From the NCBI RefSeq assembly GCF_033763495.1, contig NZ_JANRKL010000167.1, positions 5,146 through 69,145 on the forward strand: a stretch of 64,000 nt of DNA. Reading direction: 5' to 3'. The notes below the pieces were generated by a model. It was not told the origin of the DNA, searched no databases, and was given only the letters and a program-made list of their open reading frames with translations. This document shows positions 17,943 to 24,923 of the stretch, in pieces. This stretch comes from Haliscomenobacter sp033763495. Its GTDB lineage: Bacteria; Bacteroidota; Bacteroidia; Chitinophagales; Saprospiraceae. A program made the translations under genes and the position numbers. Numbering within the stretch: the first letter of the stretch is position 1; every line of letters begins with the position of its first letter.

Positions 17943-19661
17943 ATGCAATTTCTCATCCACCTTCCGATCCAATCTACCTTAGCTGAAGCCATCCAAAACC
18001 TAAGCGACGCACGTATGTACGCCATTTTTGGTCCGGTTATTCTACAACGATCTCATGATTACATCGATCAAATTGAAGATGTGGATTATGCGCCAGGTCT
18101 GGCTCAAACCTTGATCTATGGCTCTGAAGAATACGAAGTAGACATCAAACACGAGGCCAACACAGCTCGTTTGTATGGAGATTGTTCCTGCCCTTACGAC
18201 GGTGGTGCCTGTAAACATCTGGCGGCTTTTTTGCAGTACCTGCGTGAAGCTAAAGATTTGGATGAAATCAATTATGTTGAAAATACCTCGATTGTCATTA
18301 CGTCTAGTGAACCTGCGGGTGGCGCACCATTCGATTTTAAAGCTTGGGTAAAAGCACGCAGCCGGGAGGAATTGGAAACGCTTGTCTTACAACATGCTCC
18401 TGAATCCCTGCGCAAATCCCTGGCTTTACAGTCTGGAAGTGTAACTGCGCAGCAGGAGCTTTTTCAAAAAGCCGAAAAGAAAGTCAAAAAAATACTCAAC
18501 AATGCTTATGAATATGACCTTTACACTTACGAAGAAAAACTCCTCAAACACCTGGAAACGCTTCGCCCGCTCTGGAGCCTGATGCCAGAAAAAATTTTCA
18601 AGTTATTGCGAAAGGTCGTTGAAGGGATCGACAATGCAAAAAGTGAAGGATACCTCTACGATGATTACAATGATGGAGTTTTTGAAGGCATTGAACTAGG
18701 TGCCTATATCGCCGAGTTTGTTTCTTCCTTACCGGAGCCTCTTTTTGTAGAAGGCTTGTCAGAGATATTGGAGGTATTTGGAAATTTGCAATTCGCCATC
18801 TGTGATAATTTCTGGTCCGTATTACTGCCTAAACTAAACGAATCAAAAGGTGTAAACCTAAAAAATCTATTTATTGCCAATGATTTGTTGTCTCAACAAG
18901 CACATGACCAACAGCAAGCGATCTGGTTTTTTTTAAAACCTTTATTGAATACAACAGAGCAAAAGCAATTGCTAAAAACAATGTCTGATCCTTTTTTTAT
19001 GCTTGAACTGGTTGATTTATATGAACAAGAAGGGCAAGGTCAGGAAGCCATCCTGTTATTGACCAGAAAATTGCCTCAACCAGTAAAAAAACATTGGAAC
19101 GACTCCTACAATATTGCTTATGGTTCCGAACCTCTCTATGAGAAGTTACTTGAGTTATTGCATAAAGACAAACAGAATCAGGACCTTAAAAAATGGGTAT
19201 ATCGCTATGTAGAAGAAAGAGCTACTGCCCGAAGTTTAAGTTTTTCACTTCAATTCCTGCCAGAGGCACAAACAGAACTGGAGACTTTGTTAAAAAAGCG
19301 ACAGGTCGGGAATTTTGCCCAATACCTTGAAGAAAGTTTTCGTACACCAGAAGTAGTCCAGCTTTTTAAAAGCCACCCCAAGGACTTCCCACAAGTTACC
19401 CAATATGATTTTTTTAAACGCAATCTCTTACTGTTTCCCAAAGAAGCCCAAGTCATTTTTAAGCAGGTATTGGAACAGGCATTACCAATAGCCAAAGAGT
19501 ACAGCTACCAGAGGGTTGTAGAAGTCCTGCTTTTGCTACGGGAATTGATGGAAAAGCAAACTTTTGTCGCTTTGGTACAAGCCATTCGTGCTGAGTACAA
19601 AAGGCGGCCAAACCTTGTGGCATTGATGCAAAGTGCGGGCTTGCATTTCCCGGAGAAATAG
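17943..19661 (+). CDS. SWIM zinc-finger domain protein
   Basis: 572-residue cytoplasmic protein. An N-terminal SWIM zinc finger lies at about residues 60-90: DCSCPYDGGACKHLAAFL provides the CxC...CxH ligand pattern. The rest is helical and without a recognised catalytic motif; the acidic and coiled composition resembles the long scaffold regions of other SWIM proteins. I chose the ATG at 17943 (MQFLIHLPIQ), because the 11-residue extension from 17910 is hydrophobic and unlike the family start. SWIM domains bind DNA or proteins, and in bacteria often accompany SNF2-type helicases; no helicase is next to this gene. The function is unknown. Confidence 0.83.
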   Translation: MQFLIHLPIQSTLAEAIQNLSDARMYAIFGPVILQRSHDYIDQIEDVDYAPGLAQTLIYGSEEYEVDIKHEANTARLYGDCSCPYDGGACKHLAAFLQYLREAKDLDEINYVENTSIVITSSEPAGGAPFDFKAWVKARSREELETLVLQHAPESLRKSLALQSGSVTAQQELFQKAEKKVKKILNNAYEYDLYTYEEKLLKHLETLRPLWSLMPEKIFKLLRKVVEGIDNAKSEGYLYDDYNDGVFEGIELGAYIAEFVSSLPEPLFVEGLSEILEVFGNLQFAICDNFWSVLLPKLNESKGVNLKNLFIANDLLSQQAHDQQQAIWFFLKPLLNTTEQKQLLKTMSDPFFMLELVDLYEQEGQGQEAILLLTRKLPQPVKKHWNDSYNIAYGSEPLYEKLLELLHKDKQNQDLKKWVYRYVEERATARSLSFSLQFLPEAQTELETLLKKRQVGNFAQYLEESFRTPEVVQLFKSHPKDFPQVTQYDFFKRNLLLFPKEAQVIFKQVLEQALPIAKEYSYQRVVEVLLLLRELMEKQTFVALVQAIRAEYKRRPNLVALMQSAGLHFPEK

Positions 19662-19697
19662 GTTTATTTTGTGGTAGGTAAAAAATAAAGATGGCTA

Positions 19698-19805
19698 AAA
19701 TTTTTTCAACGGCCACTCATTAAAGAAATCGTTGAAGAAGATAAGATGAATCTGCTTGTTTACGATCACATTGAAGAAATCATAATGCTATGGAAAAAAT
19801 GGTGA
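19698..19805 (+). pseudogene. Remnant of xisH (C-terminal about 35 codons)
   Basis: The frame has no start codon, but the translation FQRPLIKEIVEEDKMNLLVY continuing to a TGA at 19803 resembles the C-terminus of XisH proteins (IKxIIEEDKxNLxVY followed by a short tail). It overlaps the start of xisI by 16 bases, the usual overlap of an intact xisH-xisI pair. The N-terminal endonuclease-like part is absent and a stop occurs in frame at 19686, so the gene is truncated. This is too short for automatic ORF callers. Confidence 0.6.
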
Positions 19806-20131
19806 AATATCGCGAGGCCATCACGCAATTGCTGAATGGATACCTAGCAAGTGGAACACACAAAGAAAACCCTAACGTAGAGGAATACGTCTCATTCGAT
19901 ACAGAACGCGACCATTATCAACTTTTGTCACTTGGCTGGGAAAATGGACGACGAGTATATTTCTGTATTCTACATTTCGACATCAAAGGGGGTAAAATAT
20001 GGCTGCAAGAAAACAATACGGATTATGATATCATCAGTAGGCTTGAAGAGATGGGAATAGCTAAGTCTGAGATTGTGATAGGGTTTCATCCCGCGGATGT
20101 GAGAGGGATGTCGGAGTTTGCGGCGGCTTAG
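19790..20131 (+). CDS. xisI: XisI-family protein
   Basis: 113-residue protein matching the XisI family (named for the fdxN excision-controlling factor of heterocyst-forming cyanobacteria). Family features: KYREAITQLLNGYL near the N-terminus, DTERDHYQLLSLGWENGRRVY in the middle (the YQLLxxGW core), then HFDIKGGKIWLQENNTDYDI and the terminal IVIGFHPADVRG. XisI normally works with XisH, whose gene would lie immediately upstream; here only the xisH 3' end survives (19698-19805), so the protein is probably an orphan. Outside cyanobacteria the pair is scattered through Bacteroidota and its role is not known; an excision function should not be assumed. Confidence 0.85.
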   Translation: MEKMVKYREAITQLLNGYLASGTHKENPNVEEYVSFDTERDHYQLLSLGWENGRRVYFCILHFDIKGGKIWLQENNTDYDIISRLEEMGIAKSEIVIGFHPADVRGMSEFAAA

Positions 20132-20144
20132 TATTTGAGCGAAA

Positions 20145-20750
20145 ATGAAAATAGTCAAACAAATACTCAATAAATCATCACACCTTACCTTTCCCCAACA
20201 AGGCTTATTCGCTTGCTTGCTCGTTGAAAAAATGAAGGCAAATTTTGATTATTTTTTCGCCCAAGAAAAAGAAAAGACCGAAGCCGCCATGGCAATTTTA
20301 AATGCCTGTTTCGATTACATCATAGCCTTTCCAGATACTAAAAAAGTTTCATTATGCAGTTTTTTGGAACAAATCGAAGCGCTCACTCCGGACCTGGATG
20401 AAGAAGAAGGAGCTGCAGCTTATGCTTTTGATTTTTGCATTGCCTGTTATTCACTGCTTCGTTTGTTGCGTGATTTTGACCTACAAGAACTGGAAACAGT
20501 GATAGAACAAGCGATTGCAACTGTGGACATGTTTATTCAAGAGTATTTGGACCTCGATCCTTCTGATGCAGATTTAGAAAATAAAATTGCACATAGCCCT
20601 TTTATGCTAAATGAAGTGGAAAGACAACAAGCCCTATTAAGTGCAGTTCAGACCATAAAAATCATCAATGAAGAGCAAGTGTTTAAATTGAGGGATATGA
20701 ATCGTCGTTTTCCGGATATGGTAAATTTAAGGACTATTTACCCTGGGTAA
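20145..20750 (+). CDS. DUF416 family protein (YjaG-like)
   Basis: 201-residue helical cytoplasmic protein. The N-terminal pattern (LTFPQQGLFACLLVEKMKANFDYF) and the central helix AFDFCIACYSLLRLL match the conserved segments of DUF416 proteins such as E. coli YjaG (where the corresponding parts read xTFMACLCERMxPNY and IDACVALSEL). Length agrees with the family. The function of the family is unknown. The gene begins 13 bases after xisI on the same strand, so the two may share a transcript, although no functional link is known. Confidence 0.7.
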   Translation: MKIVKQILNKSSHLTFPQQGLFACLLVEKMKANFDYFFAQEKEKTEAAMAILNACFDYIIAFPDTKKVSLCSFLEQIEALTPDLDEEEGAAAYAFDFCIACYSLLRLLRDFDLQELETVIEQAIATVDMFIQEYLDLDPSDADLENKIAHSPFMLNEVERQQALLSAVQTIKIINEEQVFKLRDMNRRFPDMVNLRTIYPG

Positions 20751-20810
20751 AACCTTCAACTCTTGCCCACTATTTTATCAAAAAATCGTTGCTTTTGCGA
20801 ATAAAGGAGC

Positions 20811-21827
20811 TTACACCGACGAGGCCCTCACCACCAACTCTGTTGGCAACTTAATCAAATACGAGCCCCCCATCTGCCGCTTCTTTTTTTCAATCAAATC
20901 AATCAACAACTCCACCGCAGCTTGGCCAATTTCAAAGGCCGGCTGAGTTACGGTAGTCAGGGCAGGAGAAAGCAGGTGTGCCACTTTGAGGTTGGTGAAA
21001 CCGATCAATGCCAGATCCTCGGGGCAACGAATACCCCGCCGCGATAAAACTTCAAAACAAGCCAAGGCCAAACGATCACTAGCGGTAAAAATGGCATCGG
21101 GCCGGGGATGTTTTGACAACATGTTTTCGATGATGCCATCCATTTCCTGGGAGTCAAAATTGCAGCAATAGTGTACCAAATCAGGGTCATAAGGGATGCC
21201 ATGTTTTTCCAATGCAGCCTTGTAACCGGATAATCGCTCTTTAGTGATGTACAACCCCGCTGCACTGGTGATGTGCGCGATTTGTTTTCGCCCTGTATTC
21301 AACAGGTGATCGGTAGCCATAAATGCCCCCGAAAAATTGTCTGCCACGACCTTATAAGTATCGATTTCGTCTGAAACCCGATCGAAAAACACCAGCGGGA
21401 AACCCCTTTCGTGCAAATCACTCAGGTGGGACACATCTTTGGTTTGGTTGGAAATGGAAATCAGCAAGCCATCTACCCGCCGGGCTACTACGTTGCGCAC
21501 GTTTGCCACTTCTTTATCGTAAGACTCGTGGCTTTGAAAAATCACTACGTCATAGCCAAGGTTATTGGCTACATCTTCAATCCCGGTGATGGCTTCTGAA
21601 AAAAAATTGTTGGCAATTTCGGGCACAATCACTGCAATGGCCCGACTGCGGTTTTCCTTTAACCCCTGGGCGATGGGATTGGGGCGATAGTTCATTTTGG
21701 TGGCATATTCCTGCACCAAACGTTTGGTCTCAGCATTGATCTCATAACTATCCCGCAGGGCTCGGGAGACCGTAGAGGTAGACAACTTGAGTGCCTTGGC
21801 AATGTCTTTAATCGTTACTGGTTCCAA
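20811..21827 (-). CDS. LacI-family transcriptional regulator of the pectin locus
   Basis: 338-residue regulator with an N-terminal LacI HTH (TIKDIAKALKLSTSTVSRAL, residues 5-24) with the hinge helix up to about 60, and a periplasmic-binding-protein-like ligand domain (VIVPEIANNFFSEAITGIED, DGLLISISN, VVFFDRV, RPDAIFTASDRLALACFEVL). It is divergent from the kduD-kduI-pelA-GH28 genes; a perfect 9+9 palindrome lies between the genes at 21925-21948. By analogy with other uronate regulators it probably represses or activates the pectin genes in response to a pathway intermediate. The ligand identity is inference from context only. Confidence 0.9.
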   Translation of the reverse strand: MEPVTIKDIAKALKLSTSTVSRALRDSYEINAETKRLVQEYATKMNYRPNPIAQGLKENRSRAIAVIVPEIANNFFSEAITGIEDVANNLGYDVVIFQSHESYDKEVANVRNVVARRVDGLLISISNQTKDVSHLSDLHERGFPLVFFDRVSDEIDTYKVVADNFSGAFMATDHLLNTGRKQIAHITSAAGLYITKERLSGYKAALEKHGIPYDPDLVHYCCNFDSQEMDGIIENMLSKHPRPDAIFTASDRLALACFEVLSRRGIRCPEDLALIGFTNLKVAHLLSPALTTVTQPAFEIGQAAVELLIDLIEKKKRQMGGSYLIKLPTELVVRASSV

Positions 21828-21924
21828 AAGATATTTTTTAGTCGGCTATGCAACATACAAGATATGGCATAAAGACGCAAGGACTCAAGATTTACCCTAA
21901 AGTATTTTAAAAAAAGTTGTTCAT

Positions 21925-21948
21925 GCAAACGTTCCCGATAACGTTTGC
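21925..21948. promoter_or_regulatory. Likely LacI-family operator
   Basis: Perfect inverted repeat GCAAACGTT - 6 bases - AACGTTTGC in the divergent gap between the LacI-type regulator and kduD. The AACGTTTGC half-sites are typical of LacI/PurR-like operators. It is about 100 bases upstream of both start codons, so it could control both directions. Confidence 0.7.
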
Positions 21949-22013
21949 GTAGAAAATTAGCCAAATGAATTAAAACATCGCCAATATTCCGCCTAGCTTC
22001 GTATGGTTATCCT

Positions 22014-22021
22014 TAGTTTTG
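22014..22021 (+). promoter_or_regulatory. Possible Bacteroidota -7 element for kduD
   Basis: TAGTTTTG matches the Bacteroidota consensus TAnnTTTG and lies 33 bases before the kduD ATG. No clear TTG was found at the expected -33 position, so the assignment is tentative. Confidence 0.35.
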
Positions 22022-22053
22022 TCAAAATAAAATTTTAATTTTTAATTTATTGT

Positions 22054-22827
22054 ATGATGAATATTGAGCAAAAATTTAGGCTGGATAATCAGGTTGCCTT
22101 AGTCACTGGTTGTAATCGCGGCATTGGTCGGAGCATGGCCGAAGGGCTCTCCGAAGCCGGAGCGGACATTATTGGCGTATCTTCCAGCCTCGATTTGAAT
22201 GGCAGTGAAATTGGCGATTATGTGCAATCACTGGGGCGCAAGTTTTACCCTTATCAGGCTGATTTCAGCCAAAGAGACAAACTGTATGCCTTCATCAACA
22301 AAGTAAAGCAGGATTTCCCAGTCATCGACATCCTGATCAACAACGCGGGTACCATTATGCGTAAACCCGCCGCCGAACACCCTGATGAATACTGGGACCG
22401 CGTCATCGAAATCAACCTCAATTCCCAATTTGTACTCGCCCGCGAAATTGGCAAAGAAATGGTGGCTCGGGGCAGTGGAAAAATCATCTTCACGGCCTCA
22501 TTGTTGTCCTTTCAAGGCGGGATCACCGTACCCGGTTATGCAGCCAGCAAGGGGGCTATCGCCAGTTTGATCAAAGCCCTCGCCAACGAATGGGCGGGCA
22601 AAGGGGTCAACGTCAACGGCATCGCACCTGGTTATATTGCTACTGATAACACCGAAGCCCTGCGCAACGACCCCGTACGCAGCAAAACCATCCTGGATCG
22701 TATCCCGGCTGGCCGCTGGGGCGAACCCGCAGACTTTAAAGGCCCGGTTGTCTTTTTGGCTTCCGAGGCTTCCAGTTATGTAAATGGCACCATTTTGACC
22801 GTCGATGGCGGTTGGATGGGGAGATAG
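22054..22827 (+). CDS. kduD: SDR-family 2-deoxy-D-gluconate 3-dehydrogenase / 3-deoxy-glycosuloseuronate reductase
   Basis: 257-residue short-chain dehydrogenase. The Rossmann glycine motif is TGCNRGIG (residues 20-27), NNAG follows at about 92, and the catalytic Ser...YAASK (Y and K near 158-162) is intact; the C-terminus contains GxxLTVDGGWMGR as in KduD. In pectin catabolism KduD reduces 3-deoxy-D-glycero-2,5-hexodiulosonate to 2-keto-3-deoxygluconate with NAD(P)H in the cytoplasm. The specific assignment rests on the adjacent kduI and pectinase genes; family membership alone would not fix the substrate. First gene of the locus after the regulator and operator. An alternative start one codon downstream (22057) is equally possible. 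Confidence 0.88.
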   Translation: MMNIEQKFRLDNQVALVTGCNRGIGRSMAEGLSEAGADIIGVSSSLDLNGSEIGDYVQSLGRKFYPYQADFSQRDKLYAFINKVKQDFPVIDILINNAGTIMRKPAAEHPDEYWDRVIEINLNSQFVLAREIGKEMVARGSGKIIFTASLLSFQGGITVPGYAASKGAIASLIKALANEWAGKGVNVNGIAPGYIATDNTEALRNDPVRSKTILDRIPAGRWGEPADFKGPVVFLASEASSYVNGTILTVDGGWMGR

Positions 22828-22859
22828 GGTGTGGGTGTGATGTGTGAATGTGTGGGTGT

Positions 22860-22909
22860 GGCTACCGCAGAGACTTAGACGCGTCCTTGTCGAAGTCGCT
22901 GCGATAGCC
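22860..22909. repeat. Core of the CCGCAG palindrome family (arms not matching)
   Basis: GGCTACCGCAGAGACTTAGA on the left and its near-complement ending in TAGCC on the right form an imperfect stem between kduD and kduI. Related cores lie at about 30374-30424, 36240-36290, 40185-40231 and 49728-49745. Here the flanks are unusual: a GTGTGGGTGTG-rich left flank and a CTCAACTT-rich right flank that are not complementary. Confidence 0.6.
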
Positions 22910-22951
22910 TCATGCTCTCTCAACTTTTATCAACTCCTCAACTTAAAAAAT

Positions 22952-23782
22952 ATGCAAATCCGCACCGCAATCGGTCCTAAAGAAACTGCAAGCCTGAACA
23001 GTCAGGCTTTGCGCGAGCATTTTTTGATTGAAAAAGTCTGCGCACCTGGTGAAATCAATTTGGTGTATTCGCATTACGACCGGGTCATTATCGGTGGTGC
23101 TACGCCAACGACCAGTGGTTTGACACTTCCCACTTATCCCATTTTGCGCAGCAACTATTTTTTGGAAAGGAGAGAATTGGGCATCATCAACGTAGGTGGA
23201 GATGGTCGGGTCAAAGTGGGCGCTGAGGTTTACGATTTGCCGTTCATGGCTTGCCTTTATGTGGGCAAAGGCAATGAACAGGTTGTACTGGAAAGTGTAG
23301 ACCCCAGCACTCCGGCCCATTATTACCTCTTGTCCTCCCCGGCTCACCAAAATTACCCCACCCGGCGTTTGCTCAAAGAAGAAGCTTCGCCGGTGGAAAT
23401 GGGCGCCATGGAAACGGCCAACAAACGCACCATTTACAAGTACATTTACCTGGAAGGCATCCGCAGTTGCCAGTTGGTGATGGGCTTGACGGTACTGGCT
23501 CCGGGTAGTGTTTGGAATACCATGCCTCCTCATGTACACGATCGCCGGATGGAAGCCTACTTCTACTTCAATGTCCCCGAAAGCCAAAGGGTACTGCACC
23601 TGATGGGTGAGCCGCAAGAAACCCGGCACCTTTGGGTAGCAAATCACCAGGCTATTATTTCACCACCCTGGTCTATCCACGCGGGTTCAGGTACCAGCAG
23701 CTACTCCTTCATTTGGGGCATGGCCGGCGAAAACCAGGAATACACCGATATGGATCCACAACCCGTTGACGTATTGCGTTGA
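22952..23782 (+). CDS. kduI: 5-dehydro-4-deoxy-D-glucuronate isomerase
   Basis: Cupin-fold isomerase (276 residues from 22952) converting 5-keto-4-deoxyuronate, the spontaneous form of unsaturated galacturonate, into 3-deoxy-D-glycero-2,5-hexodiulosonate, the substrate of KduD. Recognised by HYDRVIIGGATPT, FLERRELGIINVGG, the metal-binding cluster MPPHVHDRRMEAYFYF, and WSIHAGSGTSSYSFIWGMAGEN. Histidines of the HVH and the later WSIH are the expected metal ligands. The frame opens at 22844, but the first 36 codons fall in the palindromic repeat; MQIRTAIGP at 22952 is the family start. The gene follows kduD and precedes the pectate lyase on the same strand. Confidence 0.95.
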   Translation: MQIRTAIGPKETASLNSQALREHFLIEKVCAPGEINLVYSHYDRVIIGGATPTTSGLTLPTYPILRSNYFLERRELGIINVGGDGRVKVGAEVYDLPFMACLYVGKGNEQVVLESVDPSTPAHYYLLSSPAHQNYPTRRLLKEEASPVEMGAMETANKRTIYKYIYLEGIRSCQLVMGLTVLAPGSVWNTMPPHVHDRRMEAYFYFNVPESQRVLHLMGEPQETRHLWVANHQAIISPPWSIHAGSGTSSYSFIWGMAGENQEYTDMDPQPVDVLR

Positions 23783-23793
23783 TTTATCTCTAG

Positions 23794-24873
23794 ATGATGA
23801 CTATTAAAAAAATAAGCATCTTGCTGGCAATGCTGTGGTCGCCATTCGTTGTTTTGACGAGTGGTTGCCATGTGCAGCAACAAACTCAAGTTGCATTGAA
23901 TCCAGAAGTTGTAGAACAGGATTCTATCGCCGAAAAGATGCTGCTTTACCAGCGCAATAACGGTGGCTGGCCCCAACCCGGTGGCAACGCCATTAACTAC
24001 AATAAGGTCCTTGAAGAAAGTACCAAAACCAAACTCCTCAGCGAAAAAAACAAATTTGATACCACCATTGATGATCAGGCGACTACCCGCGAGATCAAAT
24101 ACCTGATGGAAGCGTATAACAAAACGAAAAACCCCGCTTACCTGAAAGCCGCCGAAAATGGGGTGCGTTACCTGCTCCAGGCTCAAAACAAAGCTGGAGG
24201 CTGGCCCCAATTTTACCCTGATTCCAGTGGCTACCACAAACACATCACCTACAACGATCACGCCATGATCGATGTACTCTGGGTGATGAAATACACGGCT
24301 ACTGGCCAGCAATACTTCGGACTATTGAAAGAAACATTGGGGTTGGATGCACAAAAAGCAGTAGATAAGGGCATTGAGTGTATCCTGAAAACTCAATTTT
24401 ATCAGGGAACTACTTTGACAGTGTGGTGCGCCCAACACGACAGTAAAACCCTGCAACCAGCCAAGGCTCGTGCATTTGAACTGCCCTCCCTCAGCGGCAA
24501 TGAAAGTGTAGGCATTCTGCGCTTTTTGATGGCCATCGAACAGCCTTCTGATGCAGTGAAAAAGGCGATTCATGCGGGAGTAGCCTGGCTGGATGCAGTC
24601 AGAATCAAAGGCATCAAATTACAAGACATCGCTGATCCCAAGCAGCCCAAAGGCAAAGATCGGGTGGTGGTTGCCGACCCCCATTCGGTGCTCTGGGCGC
24701 GTTTTTATGACCTAAAAACCAACCTGCCTTTTTTTGTAGGTCGGGATAGTCAACCCAAGGCCACTTTGGCAGAAATTGAAAATGAGCGCCGGACGGGCTA
24801 TGCATACTATGGTAACTGGCCTGCGAAATTGATTGATAAGGAATACCCTACGTGGAAAGCTAAAAATGAATGA
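23794..24873 (+). CDS. pelA: Pectate lyase, polysaccharide lyase family 10
   Basis: Exported lipoprotein pectate lyase of about 359 residues that cleaves polygalacturonate by beta-elimination. The leader ends in a lipobox LTSGC (Cys near residue 25). The PL10 features are RNNGGWPQPGG, the (alpha/alpha) toroid repeats around ATTREIKYLMEAY and LLQAQNKAGGWPQFYP, and the C-terminal block RVVVADPHSVLWARFYDLKTNLPFF. The gene lies 11 bases after kduI on the same strand. It probably acts at the outer membrane or in the periplasm, giving unsaturated oligogalacturonides for the KduI/KduD route. The N-terminal MM pair leaves a one-codon start ambiguity. Confidence 0.92.
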   Translation: MMTIKKISILLAMLWSPFVVLTSGCHVQQQTQVALNPEVVEQDSIAEKMLLYQRNNGGWPQPGGNAINYNKVLEESTKTKLLSEKNKFDTTIDDQATTREIKYLMEAYNKTKNPAYLKAAENGVRYLLQAQNKAGGWPQFYPDSSGYHKHITYNDHAMIDVLWVMKYTATGQQYFGLLKETLGLDAQKAVDKGIECILKTQFYQGTTLTVWCAQHDSKTLQPAKARAFELPSLSGNESVGILRFLMAIEQPSDAVKKAIHAGVAWLDAVRIKGIKLQDIADPKQPKGKDRVVVADPHSVLWARFYDLKTNLPFFVGRDSQPKATLAEIENERRTGYAYYGNWPAKLIDKEYPTWKAKNE

Positions 24874-24923
24874 TGGTACAATTCATCACTCATCACTTAT
24901 AACTCCATAAAAAGTCTTGCACC

